Positions 15,934 to 23,377 of a DNA stretch of 25,084 bases are shown here, piece after piece. This DNA comes from a virus. Location of the stretch: positions 1 through 25,084 of the IMG/VR virus record IMGVR_UViG_3300020442_002760; one strand, 5' to 3'. Both the position numbers and the translations under genes were made by a program. Within the stretch, counting starts at the first letter, position 1. Each line of letters opens with the position of its first letter. Below the pieces are notes generated by a model. The model worked only from the letters and a program-made list of their open reading frames with translations. It made no database searches and was not told the origin of the DNA.

Positions 15934-15957
15934 TTTAGGCATTGAGGTTTGACTTGA

Positions 15958-17091
15958 ATGAATAAGGCATTTTTCATTAATGGCGGAGCAGGGCGCGTAC
16001 TCTGTTCTATGCCAGCGTTAGAGAAATACGCAGAGACTCATGATGACTTCATCATTGTCTCAGAATCTTGGTCTGAATTGTTTTTAAACAATACAAAACT
16101 AAGAGATCATGTGTATCCAATGGGTCATAAAGATCTTTTTGAAGAGAAATTAAAAGATAAAGAAATTGTATCTCCAGAACCATATCGAGTAAATGCATAT
16201 TTTAATCAGAAGTGTAATCTGATTCAAGCATTTGATATTATTATTAATGAATTAGATGCACCTCGCGAAACTGGAAAAATCAATTTAGATTTGAATAAAG
16301 AAGATCAAATAAATGGTCATAATCTTGTTGCTGAAGTAAAGCAAACACTAGGAAAAGATAAGGTTATTGTATTTCAACCCTTCGGTCAAAGCACTAAAGT
16401 AGAAGGTAACTTTATTTTTGATTCTACTGGTAGAAGTTTTGAAGTAAGTAATGTAATTTCGATTATTGAAGAACTTAATAAGGATTTTGGTGTGATCCTT
16501 ATGTCTGAGATTGAAATTCCTGGGTGGTCTTCTCTTGGAGTTGCGAAACCAAATGGGATGGGATTGAACGGATGGGCAGGTGTTATCAATGCCGCAGATC
16601 ACTTTTTAGGATGTGATAGTGTTGGACAGCATCTATCATATGCTGTAGGAAAACCAACTACTGTAGTAATTGGATCTACATATCCCGAGAATATTTCATA
16701 TCCTAAAAGTGATAAGTTTAATGTTATTGATAATGGTAGTGGTAGGCGTAGGTATAGTCCTATCAGGATCACATTTGATATGAATGTTGATCGTAATAAT
16801 GAGGATTTAATGGTTCTTGATGATAAACAAATTTCTAATATTATTAAAACCATCAAGGGTCCTGAAATTAAGAAGGTATCTAAATTAAAACCAGGTATTG
16901 CACCAACTGCACCAGAAAAGACCAAGACTCTTACTCCTGGAGTGATGCCCAAAAAGGATATAGATATCTCGGCACCAGTTAAAAAGTTTGCAGAACCTTT
17001 CCTCACTCCAAGAGCAAAGAAAAAGAAAAAACCAATTGATGAACTGCTAGAGATTGAAGCAGTAAAGCCAGCAAAAACGATTAAGTCCTGA
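15958..17091 (+). CDS. GT9/heptosyltransferase-like glycosyltransferase with a basic C-terminal tail (377 aa)
   Basis: The N-terminus (FFINGGAGRVLCSMPALEKY) and the segment at about 203-240 (NGWAGVINAADHFLGCDSVG, then HLSYAVGKPTTVVIGST) match the GT-B glycosyltransferase family 9 pattern, where the second segment contacts the nucleotide sugar. GT9 enzymes typically move heptose from ADP-heptose, fitting the HldE/HldD-like genes downstream. Residues about 300-377 are an unusual low-complexity tail rich in Pro, Lys and Thr (APTAPEKTKTLTPGVMPKKD) with a lysine cluster (RAKKKKKP), not a usual GT9 part. TGAGGT (15943-15948) precedes the ATG. It is first behind the sigma70-type promoter and 9 bases from the carbamoyltransferase. 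Family call fairly good; substrate inferred from context. Confidence 0.75.
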   Translation: MNKAFFINGGAGRVLCSMPALEKYAETHDDFIIVSESWSELFLNNTKLRDHVYPMGHKDLFEEKLKDKEIVSPEPYRVNAYFNQKCNLIQAFDIIINELDAPRETGKINLDLNKEDQINGHNLVAEVKQTLGKDKVIVFQPFGQSTKVEGNFIFDSTGRSFEVSNVISIIEELNKDFGVILMSEIEIPGWSSLGVAKPNGMGLNGWAGVINAADHFLGCDSVGQHLSYAVGKPTTVVIGSTYPENISYPKSDKFNVIDNGSGRRRYSPIRITFDMNVDRNNEDLMVLDDKQISNIIKTIKGPEIKKVSKLKPGIAPTAPEKTKTLTPGVMPKKDIDISAPVKKFAEPFLTPRAKKKKKPIDELLEIEAVKPAKTIKS

Positions 17092-17094
17092 GGT
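17089..17094 (+). promoter_or_regulatory. Ribosome binding site overlapping the upstream stop codon
   Basis: TGAGGT contains both the TGA stop of the glycosyltransferase and the AGG core of the Shine-Dalgarno for the ATG at 17101, implying coupled translation. Confidence 0.65.
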
Positions 17095-17100
17095 TAAATC

Positions 17101-18897
17101 ATGAGCATTATTGTTTCGGTTGCTCGCGGTCACAACGCGAGTACTACCTTAATGGTTAATGGTAAAATTATTTTTTATCTAGAAGAAGAACGCCTTTCTA
17201 GGTGGAAACGAGATGGATGTCCTATGATGGGCATCAAGAAAGTATTTGATTATGTTGATCATATTGATCATCTTGTTGTATGCCATACTCATCGTAATGG
17301 TCCACAGTGTGATTGGACTGGTGAAGATATCTACTATGGTATGGTTAGAAAACTTACTAGAAAGAAAGTTAAGTTCTCTACAACATATATTGATACGATT
17401 CATCATCAATTGCATGGCACTGCAGCATTTTATAATTCTGGATTTGATAGTGCAGCGGTATTGATTGCCGATGGTGCTGGTAGTTTTTTGAAAACAAAAG
17501 GTATAGAAGATACTGTTTTTGAGTTTGAGACTATTTTTAAATTTGAAAAAAATCAACCGCCTGAGATTGTATATAAGCATCTTGGCACTGAAGAAGCGAT
17601 TGGTTATCTTAAATTAGATAGTGATCGGGAAATATTTGCTACTGAATATCCTGGTCTTGTAAAAGAGTACGAAGCTATCACTAGATACTGTGGATTCAGT
17701 TCAATTGATGCTGGAAAGACTATGGGTCTTTCTCCATATGGAAAACCAAATGATAAAATTCCCCCTATGTTTAGAGGTGGATTTGGAAACCGAGATTTAT
17801 TCAAACCAAATTATCCAAATGGTGCCTATGTAATTGGTGATCGTTATCCAGAAATTATTAAGGATGTTCCTCAGCATAAGCAGGGGCAGTATACTGATTT
17901 CCAGAAAGATATGGCGTATGCTATTCAGAAAGAAACTGAAGATGAAATGATCAAACTCATCCAAAAAGCACATGACTTAACTGGTGAGAAAAATATTGTT
18001 ATTTCTGGTGGATATGGTTTGAATTGTGTTGCTAACTATAAATTTAAAAAAGCATTCCCAGATTTCAATTTCTTTGTTGAACCAATTTCTCATGATGGTG
18101 GAACATCTATTGGTGGTGCATATCATGTTTATCTGAATAAAGATAAAAAGACTTACCCACAATTACCAGACATTACTCCTACAGATTCTTTATATTATGG
18201 TCCTTTGTATGACCCCGATGAGTATCTAAACGAAATAGATCTTGAAACAGATCAGTATGAAGTAACTGATACATCATATGATGATGTTGCAAAATTAATT
18301 CGTGAAGGAAATATTGTAACTATCTTCCAAGGAAGATCTGAAGGTGGTCCTCGCGCACTTGGTAATAGATCTATTCTTTTTGATCCTACTATCAAAGATG
18401 GTAAGGACATTGTAAACAAAGTAAAGCGTCGTGAATTCTTCCGACCTTTTGCATGTTCTATTCTTGCTGATAAAGTTCATGACTGGTTTGATCTTGCTGG
18501 AATGGAAGAAAGTCCTCATATGATGTATGCTGTAGATTGTCTACCAGGTGTTGAAGAAAAGATTCCTTCTGTTATTCATATTGATGGAACTTGTAGAATT
18601 CAAACAGTTACACCTGAGCAGAACAATCACTATTACAATTTGATTAGTGCATTTGAAAAACTTTCAGATACTCCTATCTTGTTCAATACTTCATTTAATC
18701 TTGGTGGAGATCCATTAGTTGAAACCATAGAAGATGCTATTGATACTCTGGCTAATAGTGATATTAACTATATGTACTTACCAGAAATACAAAAACTAGT
18801 TTTTGTTCCTGTTTCAGAATCTAGAAAAGTTTATCACGATAGAGATTTTGTTCAAAATGATTCTAGTATTACTACAGCTGTTTATGATGAACTATGA
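17101..18897 (+). CDS. NodU/CmcH-family O-carbamoyltransferase (598 aa)
   Basis: Members use carbamoyl phosphate and ATP to make carbamoyl-adenylate and transfer the carbamoyl group to a sugar hydroxyl. The N-terminal Kae1-like domain shows GHNAS at 10-14, LEEERLSRWK at about 27-36, the histidine motif HHQLHGTAAF near 100-110, and LIADGAGSF. The C-terminal YrdC-like domain is marked by EGGPRALGNRSIL at about 413-425 and RREFFRPFACSILAD, and the end by LFNTSFNLGGDPLVET. The length matches the family (about 550-600). In Pseudomonas, the NodU-family enzyme WapO is linked to 7-O-carbamoyl heptose of the LPS core, which makes the neighbouring heptose genes notable. It overlaps the next gene by ATGA. 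Confidence 0.92.
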   Translation: MSIIVSVARGHNASTTLMVNGKIIFYLEEERLSRWKRDGCPMMGIKKVFDYVDHIDHLVVCHTHRNGPQCDWTGEDIYYGMVRKLTRKKVKFSTTYIDTIHHQLHGTAAFYNSGFDSAAVLIADGAGSFLKTKGIEDTVFEFETIFKFEKNQPPEIVYKHLGTEEAIGYLKLDSDREIFATEYPGLVKEYEAITRYCGFSSIDAGKTMGLSPYGKPNDKIPPMFRGGFGNRDLFKPNYPNGAYVIGDRYPEIIKDVPQHKQGQYTDFQKDMAYAIQKETEDEMIKLIQKAHDLTGEKNIVISGGYGLNCVANYKFKKAFPDFNFFVEPISHDGGTSIGGAYHVYLNKDKKTYPQLPDITPTDSLYYGPLYDPDEYLNEIDLETDQYEVTDTSYDDVAKLIREGNIVTIFQGRSEGGPRALGNRSILFDPTIKDGKDIVNKVKRREFFRPFACSILADKVHDWFDLAGMEESPHMMYAVDCLPGVEEKIPSVIHIDGTCRIQTVTPEQNNHYYNLISAFEKLSDTPILFNTSFNLGGDPLVETIEDAIDTLANSDINYMYLPEIQKLVFVPVSESRKVYHDRDFVQNDSSITTAVYDEL

Positions 18898-19304
18898 AAA
18901 CAATATGGTGTAATGGGACATTCGATGTCCTTCACCCAGGGCATATAGAATTATTTAAAGTTGCTAAATCCCTGGGTGATAAGGTCATTGTTGCAACAGA
19001 TAGTGATGAAAAAATTAGAAAAGATAAGGGTTCTTCTAGACCCATAAATGATATCTGTTCAAGATATGCTATGCTTTCTGCAATCAAATATATTGATCAA
19101 GTTTTAATTTTTAATAATAGAAAGCATCTTGAAGACTTGATTAAATTATATTCTCCTGATATCATATTATTAGGAAACGATTGGGAAAATGGAGATGTTG
19201 TTGGTAGAGAGTATGCCAAAGAAGTTAGATTTCTTCCCAGGTATGGTGGATACTCTAGTACTAAAATTATTGAGAAAGTAAATGAAAGTTCTGCTACTCG
19301 GTGA
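18894..19304 (+). CDS. HldE C-terminal-type (RfaE2) sugar-phosphate nucleotidyltransferase (136 aa)
   Basis: The N-terminus has the nucleotidyltransferase signature CNGTFDVLHPGHIELF with His14 and His17 forming HxGH. Other family motifs are VIVATDSDEKIRKDKGSSRP, the PDIILLGNDWE segment, and YSSTKIIEKV near the end (about 120-129). HldE-type enzymes transfer AMP from ATP to heptose-1-phosphate; related enzymes use glycerol-3-phosphate with CTP. The heptose reading is preferred because a PfkB kinase like HldE's other half is encoded next and an HldD-like epimerase follows. Length agrees with the roughly 130-residue HldE nucleotidyltransferase domain. It overlaps the carbamoyltransferase by 4 bases and the kinase by 23 bases. 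Confidence 0.87.
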   Translation: MKTIWCNGTFDVLHPGHIELFKVAKSLGDKVIVATDSDEKIRKDKGSSRPINDICSRYAMLSAIKYIDQVLIFNNRKHLEDLIKLYSPDIILLGNDWENGDVVGREYAKEVRFLPRYGGYSSTKIIEKVNESSATR

Positions 19305-20028
19305 TAGTTGTGAAGATGAATATATCTATGGTAGATGTAACAGGATAAGTCCAGAAGCACCAGTACCGATTTTAAAGTATGCAAAAATAAAAACAAAATC
19401 TGGCATGGCTGGTAATGTTTGTTTAAACTTACAGGCATTTGGTCTTGATGTAACTTTTCTAACTAATTCAGAAAGAATCGTTAAAACTAGATTCATTGAC
19501 GAAAAATCAAATCAACAAATTCTTAGAATGGATAATGAGGAGAGAGTAAAACCTCTCCTTGTTCCTGTATCAACTGAAAGTTTTGATGCTGTTGTTATAT
19601 CTGACTATGATAAAGGATACTTAACTCATGATAAAATTTTTGAGATAGTAGAAAATTCTTCTTGTCCTGTTTTTATTGATAGTAAAAAAACAATTTTACC
19701 AAATAAAGAAAATTGTTTTGTTAAGATTAATGATATTGAGTATGAAAATCTAAGAGAAGACTGTTATATTGATAATCTTATTGTTACTAAAGGATCTGAG
19801 GGGTGTGTTTATAAACAAACACTATATCCTGCAGAGAAGGTCAATGTGTATGATGTAGTTGGTGCAGGAGATACTTTTCTTTCTGCTCTAGTTTATGGAT
19901 ATATAACATGTGGAGATATTCAAGTATCTCTTATGTTGGGTAACAGAGCAGCTGCTAAAGCAGTTCAGCAACCAGGTACTTATATTTTGAGTGAGGATGA
20001 TGTAAATGAGATACTGTATCGACATTGA
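19282..20028 (+). CDS. HldE N-terminal-type (RfaE1, PfkB family) heptose-phosphate kinase (248 aa)
   Basis: PfkB-family sugar kinase. The start VLLLGDSCEDEYIYGRCNRI followed by SPEAPVP is characteristic of the HldE kinase half. KSGMAGNVCLNL (about 39-50) corresponds to its sugar-binding GGAxN region. The C-terminal signature DVVGAGDTFLSAL (191-203) supplies the likely catalytic Asp197. In HldE this domain phosphorylates D-glycero-D-manno-heptose-7-phosphate at C1. At 248 residues it is about 70 shorter than the E. coli kinase domain (about 318); the part after FLTN (near 61) looks compressed. The bacterial fusion is split here and in reverse order (nucleotidyltransferase first). It overlaps both neighbours by 23 bases, indicating a compact translationally coupled operon. 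Confidence 0.87.
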   Translation: MKVLLLGDSCEDEYIYGRCNRISPEAPVPILKYAKIKTKSGMAGNVCLNLQAFGLDVTFLTNSERIVKTRFIDEKSNQQILRMDNEERVKPLLVPVSTESFDAVVISDYDKGYLTHDKIFEIVENSSCPVFIDSKKTILPNKENCFVKINDIEYENLREDCYIDNLIVTKGSEGCVYKQTLYPAEKVNVYDVVGAGDTFLSALVYGYITCGDIQVSLMLGNRAAAKAVQQPGTYILSEDDVNEILYRH

Positions 20029-20335
20029 CGGAACTATCTGTAGTCCTACGGTGGGGAGGAACTATCACGAAGCAGAACCCTGGTATGATAGAATAGAAAG
20101 AGTAAATAAAATGTATGATGAGGGTCACTACATAATCTACTTTACTGCAAGAGCTATGGGAAGATTTGCTGGTGATCCTGACGCTGCATCTAAAGCAACT
20201 GCACTGATGAAAGATTTAACTACAGAACAGTTAAATACTTGGGGGTGTAAGTATCATGAATTAATTCTTGGTAAACCACACGCCGACCTATTCATCGACG
20301 ACAAAGGAATTAACTGCGATGACTTCTTCAATTAA
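20006..20335 (+). CDS. Small HAD-superfamily phosphatase (109 aa), possible GmhB substitute
   Basis: HAD motif I is CIDIDGTI with Asp6 and Asp8. Motif II is YFTARA with Thr47. Lys90 in LGKPHAD is the motif III candidate, and LFIDDKGIN (Asp98, Asp99) is motif IV. No sizeable cap domain fits into 109 residues, so substrate choice may come from oligomer contacts or be broad. ADP-heptose synthesis needs a phosphatase (GmhB, about 190 residues) between kinase and nucleotidyltransferase; this gene, lying beside both, is the obvious candidate, but the assignment is contextual. Similar small HAD proteins occur in capsule and sugar clusters. The ATG (MRYCIDIDG) overlaps the kinase gene by 23 bases and the stop overlaps the cupin gene by 17 bases. 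Confidence 0.8.
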   Translation: MRYCIDIDGTICSPTVGRNYHEAEPWYDRIERVNKMYDEGHYIIYFTARAMGRFAGDPDAASKATALMKDLTTEQLNTWGCKYHELILGKPHADLFIDDKGINCDDFFN

Positions 20336-20672
20336 ATATGTCCCCAAAGGATGGGGGTATGAGAAGTGGATAGTCAACAACGAAAAATATTGCGGCAAAC
20401 TCTTGTTCATTGAGAAAAACAAGAGGTGCTCATGGCACTATCATAAAATAAAAGACGAGACCTTCTATTTGCAGAGTGGTCTCATCTCACTGTATTATGG
20501 TTATGATGAAAATTTAGCAAAAGCAGATATTATTGTTCTTGCACCTGGTGATAGATTTCATATTCCAACTGGATTAAAACATCAAATGGTTGCTCTAGAA
20601 GACGCTGAACTATTTGAATTTTCAACCCAGCATTTTGATGAGGATAGTTATAGAATACTCACTGGAGATTAA
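20319..20672 (+). CDS. Cupin-domain protein (117 aa)
   Basis: Single-domain cupin. Motif 1 is CSWHYHKIKDETFYLQSG with metal-ligand candidates His40, His42 and Glu47. Motif 2 is PGDRFHIPTGLKHQMVAL with His88. The start VPKGWGYEKWIVNNEKYCGK resembles cupins fused to or acting with sugar nucleotidyltransferases and mannose-6-phosphate isomerases, so a sugar isomerase, epimerase or binding role is likely; the substrate is not visible. The ATG at 20319 (MTSSIKYVPKGWGYEKW) is preferred over a longer in-frame start because it limits overlap with the HAD gene to 17 bases and starts the conserved region. It is the last + strand gene of the island and converges with the epimerase, the 3' ends overlapping by 14 bases. 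Confidence 0.82.
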   Translation: MTSSIKYVPKGWGYEKWIVNNEKYCGKLLFIEKNKRCSWHYHKIKDETFYLQSGLISLYYGYDENLAKADIIVLAPGDRFHIPTGLKHQMVALEDAELFEFSTQHFDEDSYRILTGD

Positions 20673-21453
20673 GATATTTGGGGATGGTTGTAAATATATA
20701 ATCTCCCCATAGTTTTTTCGCACAAGTATAATCTTGATATTTACCTTTTAAATGGTCGGGGAATGGAATGTATTCTATATCTCCACCATATTTTTTTATG
20801 CAGCATTCCGCAACAAATTGAAAACTAACAGGAGCACTAGTACCTAAATCATAGATACCAGATTTTTTCCCATTATCTAATACTAAATTTACAATATCAT
20901 CAACACACACAAAGTCTCTTAAGAAGTCTTGAGATCCTTCAAATAGTTTTAGTTTACCTGTTTCTTTAATTTCTTTGGCAAACTTGCTTACAGGACTTGC
21001 TTGATTACCTTTGTGCCCTTCACCATCACCATATACATTGAAGTATCTGAATCCTTGAATGAGTGGAAACTTGTCTAAGTTATCTTCAACCCAGTAGTCA
21101 ACAGTTACTTTAGATAGTGCATAGTAATTCAAAGGATTAATAATTCCTACTTGATTTCCATATACGGATGCCGATGAAGCATACTTTACAGGTATGCTAT
21201 GCTTAGCAGCCATCGTAAATAACCATCGACTGAAGTCTATGTTGTGCTCATAAATTTTATCCAGATTTGTTTCAGTTGTTGAAGATATTGCCCCTTGATG
21301 AATGATCATCTCAACATCATTCCAACTTTTGAAATAATTTCTAAAGTGATGTATGTCTGATTGTTCTACACCGTAAACTTTTTTTCCTCTTCTTTCTAAT
21401 TCGGTATGAAATTTTTTACCAATAAAACCTTTGTGACCTGTAAGAATAATCAT
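20659..21453 (-). CDS. hldD: ADP-L-glycero-D-manno-heptose 6-epimerase-like SDR enzyme (264 aa)
   Basis: Extended SDR epimerase. The NAD(P)-binding motif TGHKGFIG is at 5-12. The catalytic residues are seen in YASSASVYG (Ser93/Ser94) and YYALSK (Tyr111, Lys115). Several segments are typical of HldD: IIHQGAISSTTE, GFRYFNVYGDGEGHKGNQAS, LFEGSQDFLRDFV and YIPFPDHLKGKYQ. HldD converts ADP-D-glycero-D-manno-heptose to the L-glycero epimer. At 264 residues it is about 45 shorter than the E. coli enzyme, mostly through shorter loops. It is the only confident - strand gene in the window. No good Shine-Dalgarno precedes the ATG. A sigma70-type promoter lies about 60 bases upstream on the - strand, inside the 5' end of the gene at 21490. 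Confidence 0.9.
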   Translation of the reverse strand: MIILTGHKGFIGKKFHTELERRGKKVYGVEQSDIHHFRNYFKSWNDVEMIIHQGAISSTTETNLDKIYEHNIDFSRWLFTMAAKHSIPVKYASSASVYGNQVGIINPLNYYALSKVTVDYWVEDNLDKFPLIQGFRYFNVYGDGEGHKGNQASPVSKFAKEIKETGKLKLFEGSQDFLRDFVCVDDIVNLVLDNGKKSGIYDLGTSAPVSFQFVAECCIKKYGGDIEYIPFPDHLKGKYQDYTCAKKLWGDYIFTTIPKYLNLQ

Positions 21454-21460
21454 ATAAATA
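21453..21460 (+). promoter_or_regulatory. T4-type late promoter (TATAAATA)
   Basis: Exact TATAAATA on the + strand, 29 bases before the ATG at 21490. It abuts the start codon of the - strand epimerase (ATG complement 21451-21453), so both genes share this short divergent region. Confidence 0.8.
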
Positions 21461-21489
21461 TTTAAACTTGTTGTATTCGGTTGATATAG

Positions 21490-23100
21490 ATGGCGTTTGG
21501 ACTTCTAAATTCTATTATACCAGATCCTAATTCAGTACTCAACCTTTATACAGGACCTGCTGGGAAGTTAACTGTAGGTAAGATAACTATTGGTAGTAAA
21601 AATTATGATCCTTCTAGAATTCAGATTGGATATAAAGATGGAAGTGATGTAAGATATTTTGAGTATAATCGTTATGTAAAATACGGTGAGGTTATTGAAA
21701 CCGAGAATATTTATTTGGGTGAAGGGCAAGAGCTTGTTGTAAGATCTACTGAACCTGATGTAAACTTTTTGTTTTATGGGCAGACATATAGTGATACTGT
21801 AAATCCACAAAGATCAGGAGTTCTTAGCCATACATTATCAACTGGAACAACAAAACAATCCATTTATACTGCACCTGCAGGGTCCCAGTCTTCTGTTACA
21901 ATTTCGATTGTAAATATGGGTCCAGATGTATCCACAGTTAAGTTGGGTATTTCTAATGGTGGGTTGAATGATTTTGATTCTACAGAATACTTAGATTATG
22001 GATTTGATATAGGACCTGGGCAAACATATACCAGACCAAATATTAAATTAGATGCTGGACAATCTTTAATAGGATTTTCAAATCCTAAATCTAAGGTATC
22101 TTTCTTATGTCATGGTAGATTATATTATGCGGTTAGTGGATTACCCACTAGTGATGACTTCATGGTTCTTGGTAATGCAAGAATAACTGGTAATATTGGT
22201 GTTGGAACTACTGCTGCTGTTAAACTAGATGTTCTTGGGGACGCACAGATCTCTGGAATGACCTCAGTTGGTCATAATCTAACTGTTGGTGGTGGATTGG
22301 AAGTTGTGGGAATGTCTACATTCTCAGGCATTTCTGTCAACTCTGGTAATATTACTATCACTAGTATTGATACTAATAGAATGTTCCAAGTTGGTGTTGC
22401 AACCTTCAGAGGAACTACTAAGATTGAAGGTGAAACCGCAAACTTCCAAACTAATACTTTTAAGGCACAATCAAATCAGGTAGTTCTTGGGTTTGGTACT
22501 GCTACTACTTTTAGAGCATATGCTACTGGTGGGTCTGACATTATATTCTTAAATCAACAATTAGAATCCAAAGATTTGTTCAGTAATAATGATCTGATCA
22601 ATAATGTATTGGTTTCTGTAGCATCAGTACCTCAAGGATCTAATCTTACCCTAAACCCTGGGACAAGAATTACTGGAAAATATTATGATGATACTGGCAG
22701 AGCAAGATTTCTTACTTTATCAAATCCTGTAGGTGGTAATGGTAATGCAGTTTGTACTTTTAGTGTAAATGGACCAGATGACAATACGGCTGCTAATGGT
22801 GGAATAGTTATTAAAGGTACTGTAGATAAGCATATTCTCTGGAGACAAAGTTTAAATGCATTTGAATTTACACAGGGAATTAAATTAAATACAGGAACAC
22901 TGGCAATTGCTGATCAAAATGCAACTATTTCTATAGGAGTTACTAATGTCCTTACTGCAGATACAGTGCTTGGATGTGGTATAGTAACAGCAATCACAAA
23001 ATCATCAACAGACACAGAAATACCTACCGCAAGAGCAACCTATCTTGCAGCAAGAAATCTTCAGGCATTAAATTACTGGTTAGCTTCATCTAATAGATAA
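21490..23100 (+). CDS. Virion structural protein with two beta modules and a fibre-like middle (536 aa)
   Basis: Residues about 8-98 and 111-211 are two copies of a module also found alone in the 106-residue protein at 12624-12944 (LNLYTGPAGKLTVGKITI; SIYTAPAGSQSSVTISIVN; repeated E-Y-x-x-Y and GQxL patterns). From about 225 a fibre motif follows (VLGNARITGNIGVGTTAAVK, LDVLGDAQISG), related to the protein at 7727-8506, and then strand-rich shaft sequence (LTVGGGLEVVGMSTFSGISV). The C-terminal half contains GSNLTLNPGTRITGKYYDD and ends in STDTEIPTARATYLAARNLQ. No enzyme motif is visible. A consensus late promoter precedes it, while the - strand sigma70 promoter for the epimerase lies within its first 55 bases. 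Probably a tail fibre or baseplate protein. Confidence 0.85.
   Translation: MAFGLLNSIIPDPNSVLNLYTGPAGKLTVGKITIGSKNYDPSRIQIGYKDGSDVRYFEYNRYVKYGEVIETENIYLGEGQELVVRSTEPDVNFLFYGQTYSDTVNPQRSGVLSHTLSTGTTKQSIYTAPAGSQSSVTISIVNMGPDVSTVKLGISNGGLNDFDSTEYLDYGFDIGPGQTYTRPNIKLDAGQSLIGFSNPKSKVSFLCHGRLYYAVSGLPTSDDFMVLGNARITGNIGVGTTAAVKLDVLGDAQISGMTSVGHNLTVGGGLEVVGMSTFSGISVNSGNITITSIDTNRMFQVGVATFRGTTKIEGETANFQTNTFKAQSNQVVLGFGTATTFRAYATGGSDIIFLNQQLESKDLFSNNDLINNVLVSVASVPQGSNLTLNPGTRITGKYYDDTGRARFLTLSNPVGGNGNAVCTFSVNGPDDNTAANGGIVIKGTVDKHILWRQSLNAFEFTQGIKLNTGTLAIADQNATISIGVTNVLTADTVLGCGIVTAITKSSTDTEIPTARATYLAARNLQALNYWLASSNR
21514..21542 (-). promoter_or_regulatory. Sigma70-type promoter on the - strand for the epimerase gene
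   Basis: Read on the - strand: TTGAGT (21542-21537), 17-base spacer, exact TATAAT (21519-21514). It points toward the epimerase start at 21453 and lies inside the coding region of the late gene at 21490. Confidence 0.65.
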
Positions 23101-23107
23101 GATGTGC

Positions 23108-23124
23108 TATAATTATCGTATAAT
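23108..23124 (+). promoter_or_regulatory. Possible weak promoter: two TATAAT boxes before the glutaredoxin gene
   Basis: TATAAT occurs at 23108-23113 and again at 23119-23124 in the 40-base gap before the ATG at 23141. No good -35 box is at the proper spacing; the best (TTCATC, 23085-23090) is poor. Phage middle promoters can lack a -35. Confidence 0.35.
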
Positions 23125-23140
23125 TTTTATCAATTGAGAT

Positions 23141-23377
23141 ATGAAATTTGAAGTATATACGCGGGACGGTTGTCCATACTGCGAAAAAGTCAAGCAAGTT
23201 TTTGAGCTCACCAATCAAGAATTTGAAGTTCGTAATCTGGGAGCAGATTTTGATCGTACTGCTTTCTACGAAAAGTTTGGTGATGGATCAACATTTCCCC
23301 AGGTAATTTGTGATGGAAGAGAAATCGGAGGATGTACAGAAACAATCCAATACCTCAGAGAAAGCAAAATTCTGTAA
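23141..23377 (+). CDS. grx: Glutaredoxin (78 aa)
   Basis: The N-terminus FEVYTRDGCPYCEKVKQVFE has the dithiol active site CPYC at residues 11-14. The cis-proline motif TFPQVICDG is at about 50-58, and GGCTET follows for glutathione contact. At 78 residues it is a standard short class I glutaredoxin. It would reduce disulphides with glutathione, for example donating electrons to ribonucleotide reductase, as assumed for the glutaredoxins common in cyanophages. It could also bear on the oxidation state of the cysteine-rich tail proteins, though nothing here proves that. The ATG is 40 bases after the upstream structural gene. Confidence 0.95.
   Translation: MKFEVYTRDGCPYCEKVKQVFELTNQEFEVRNLGADFDRTAFYEKFGDGSTFPQVICDGREIGGCTETIQYLRESKIL

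Noticed and set aside
16599-17006. 135-codon open frame on the - strand
   Set aside because: Opposite the glycosyltransferase, which has clear family motifs in its own frame; no ribosome binding site or context for an antisense gene.
17101-18897. The carbamoyltransferase as a tRNA t6A (TsaD/Kae1-type) enzyme
   Set aside because: The Kae1-like start is shared, but the length of about 600, the EGGPRALGNRSIL segment and the sugar-gene context fit NodU/CmcH O-carbamoyltransferases.
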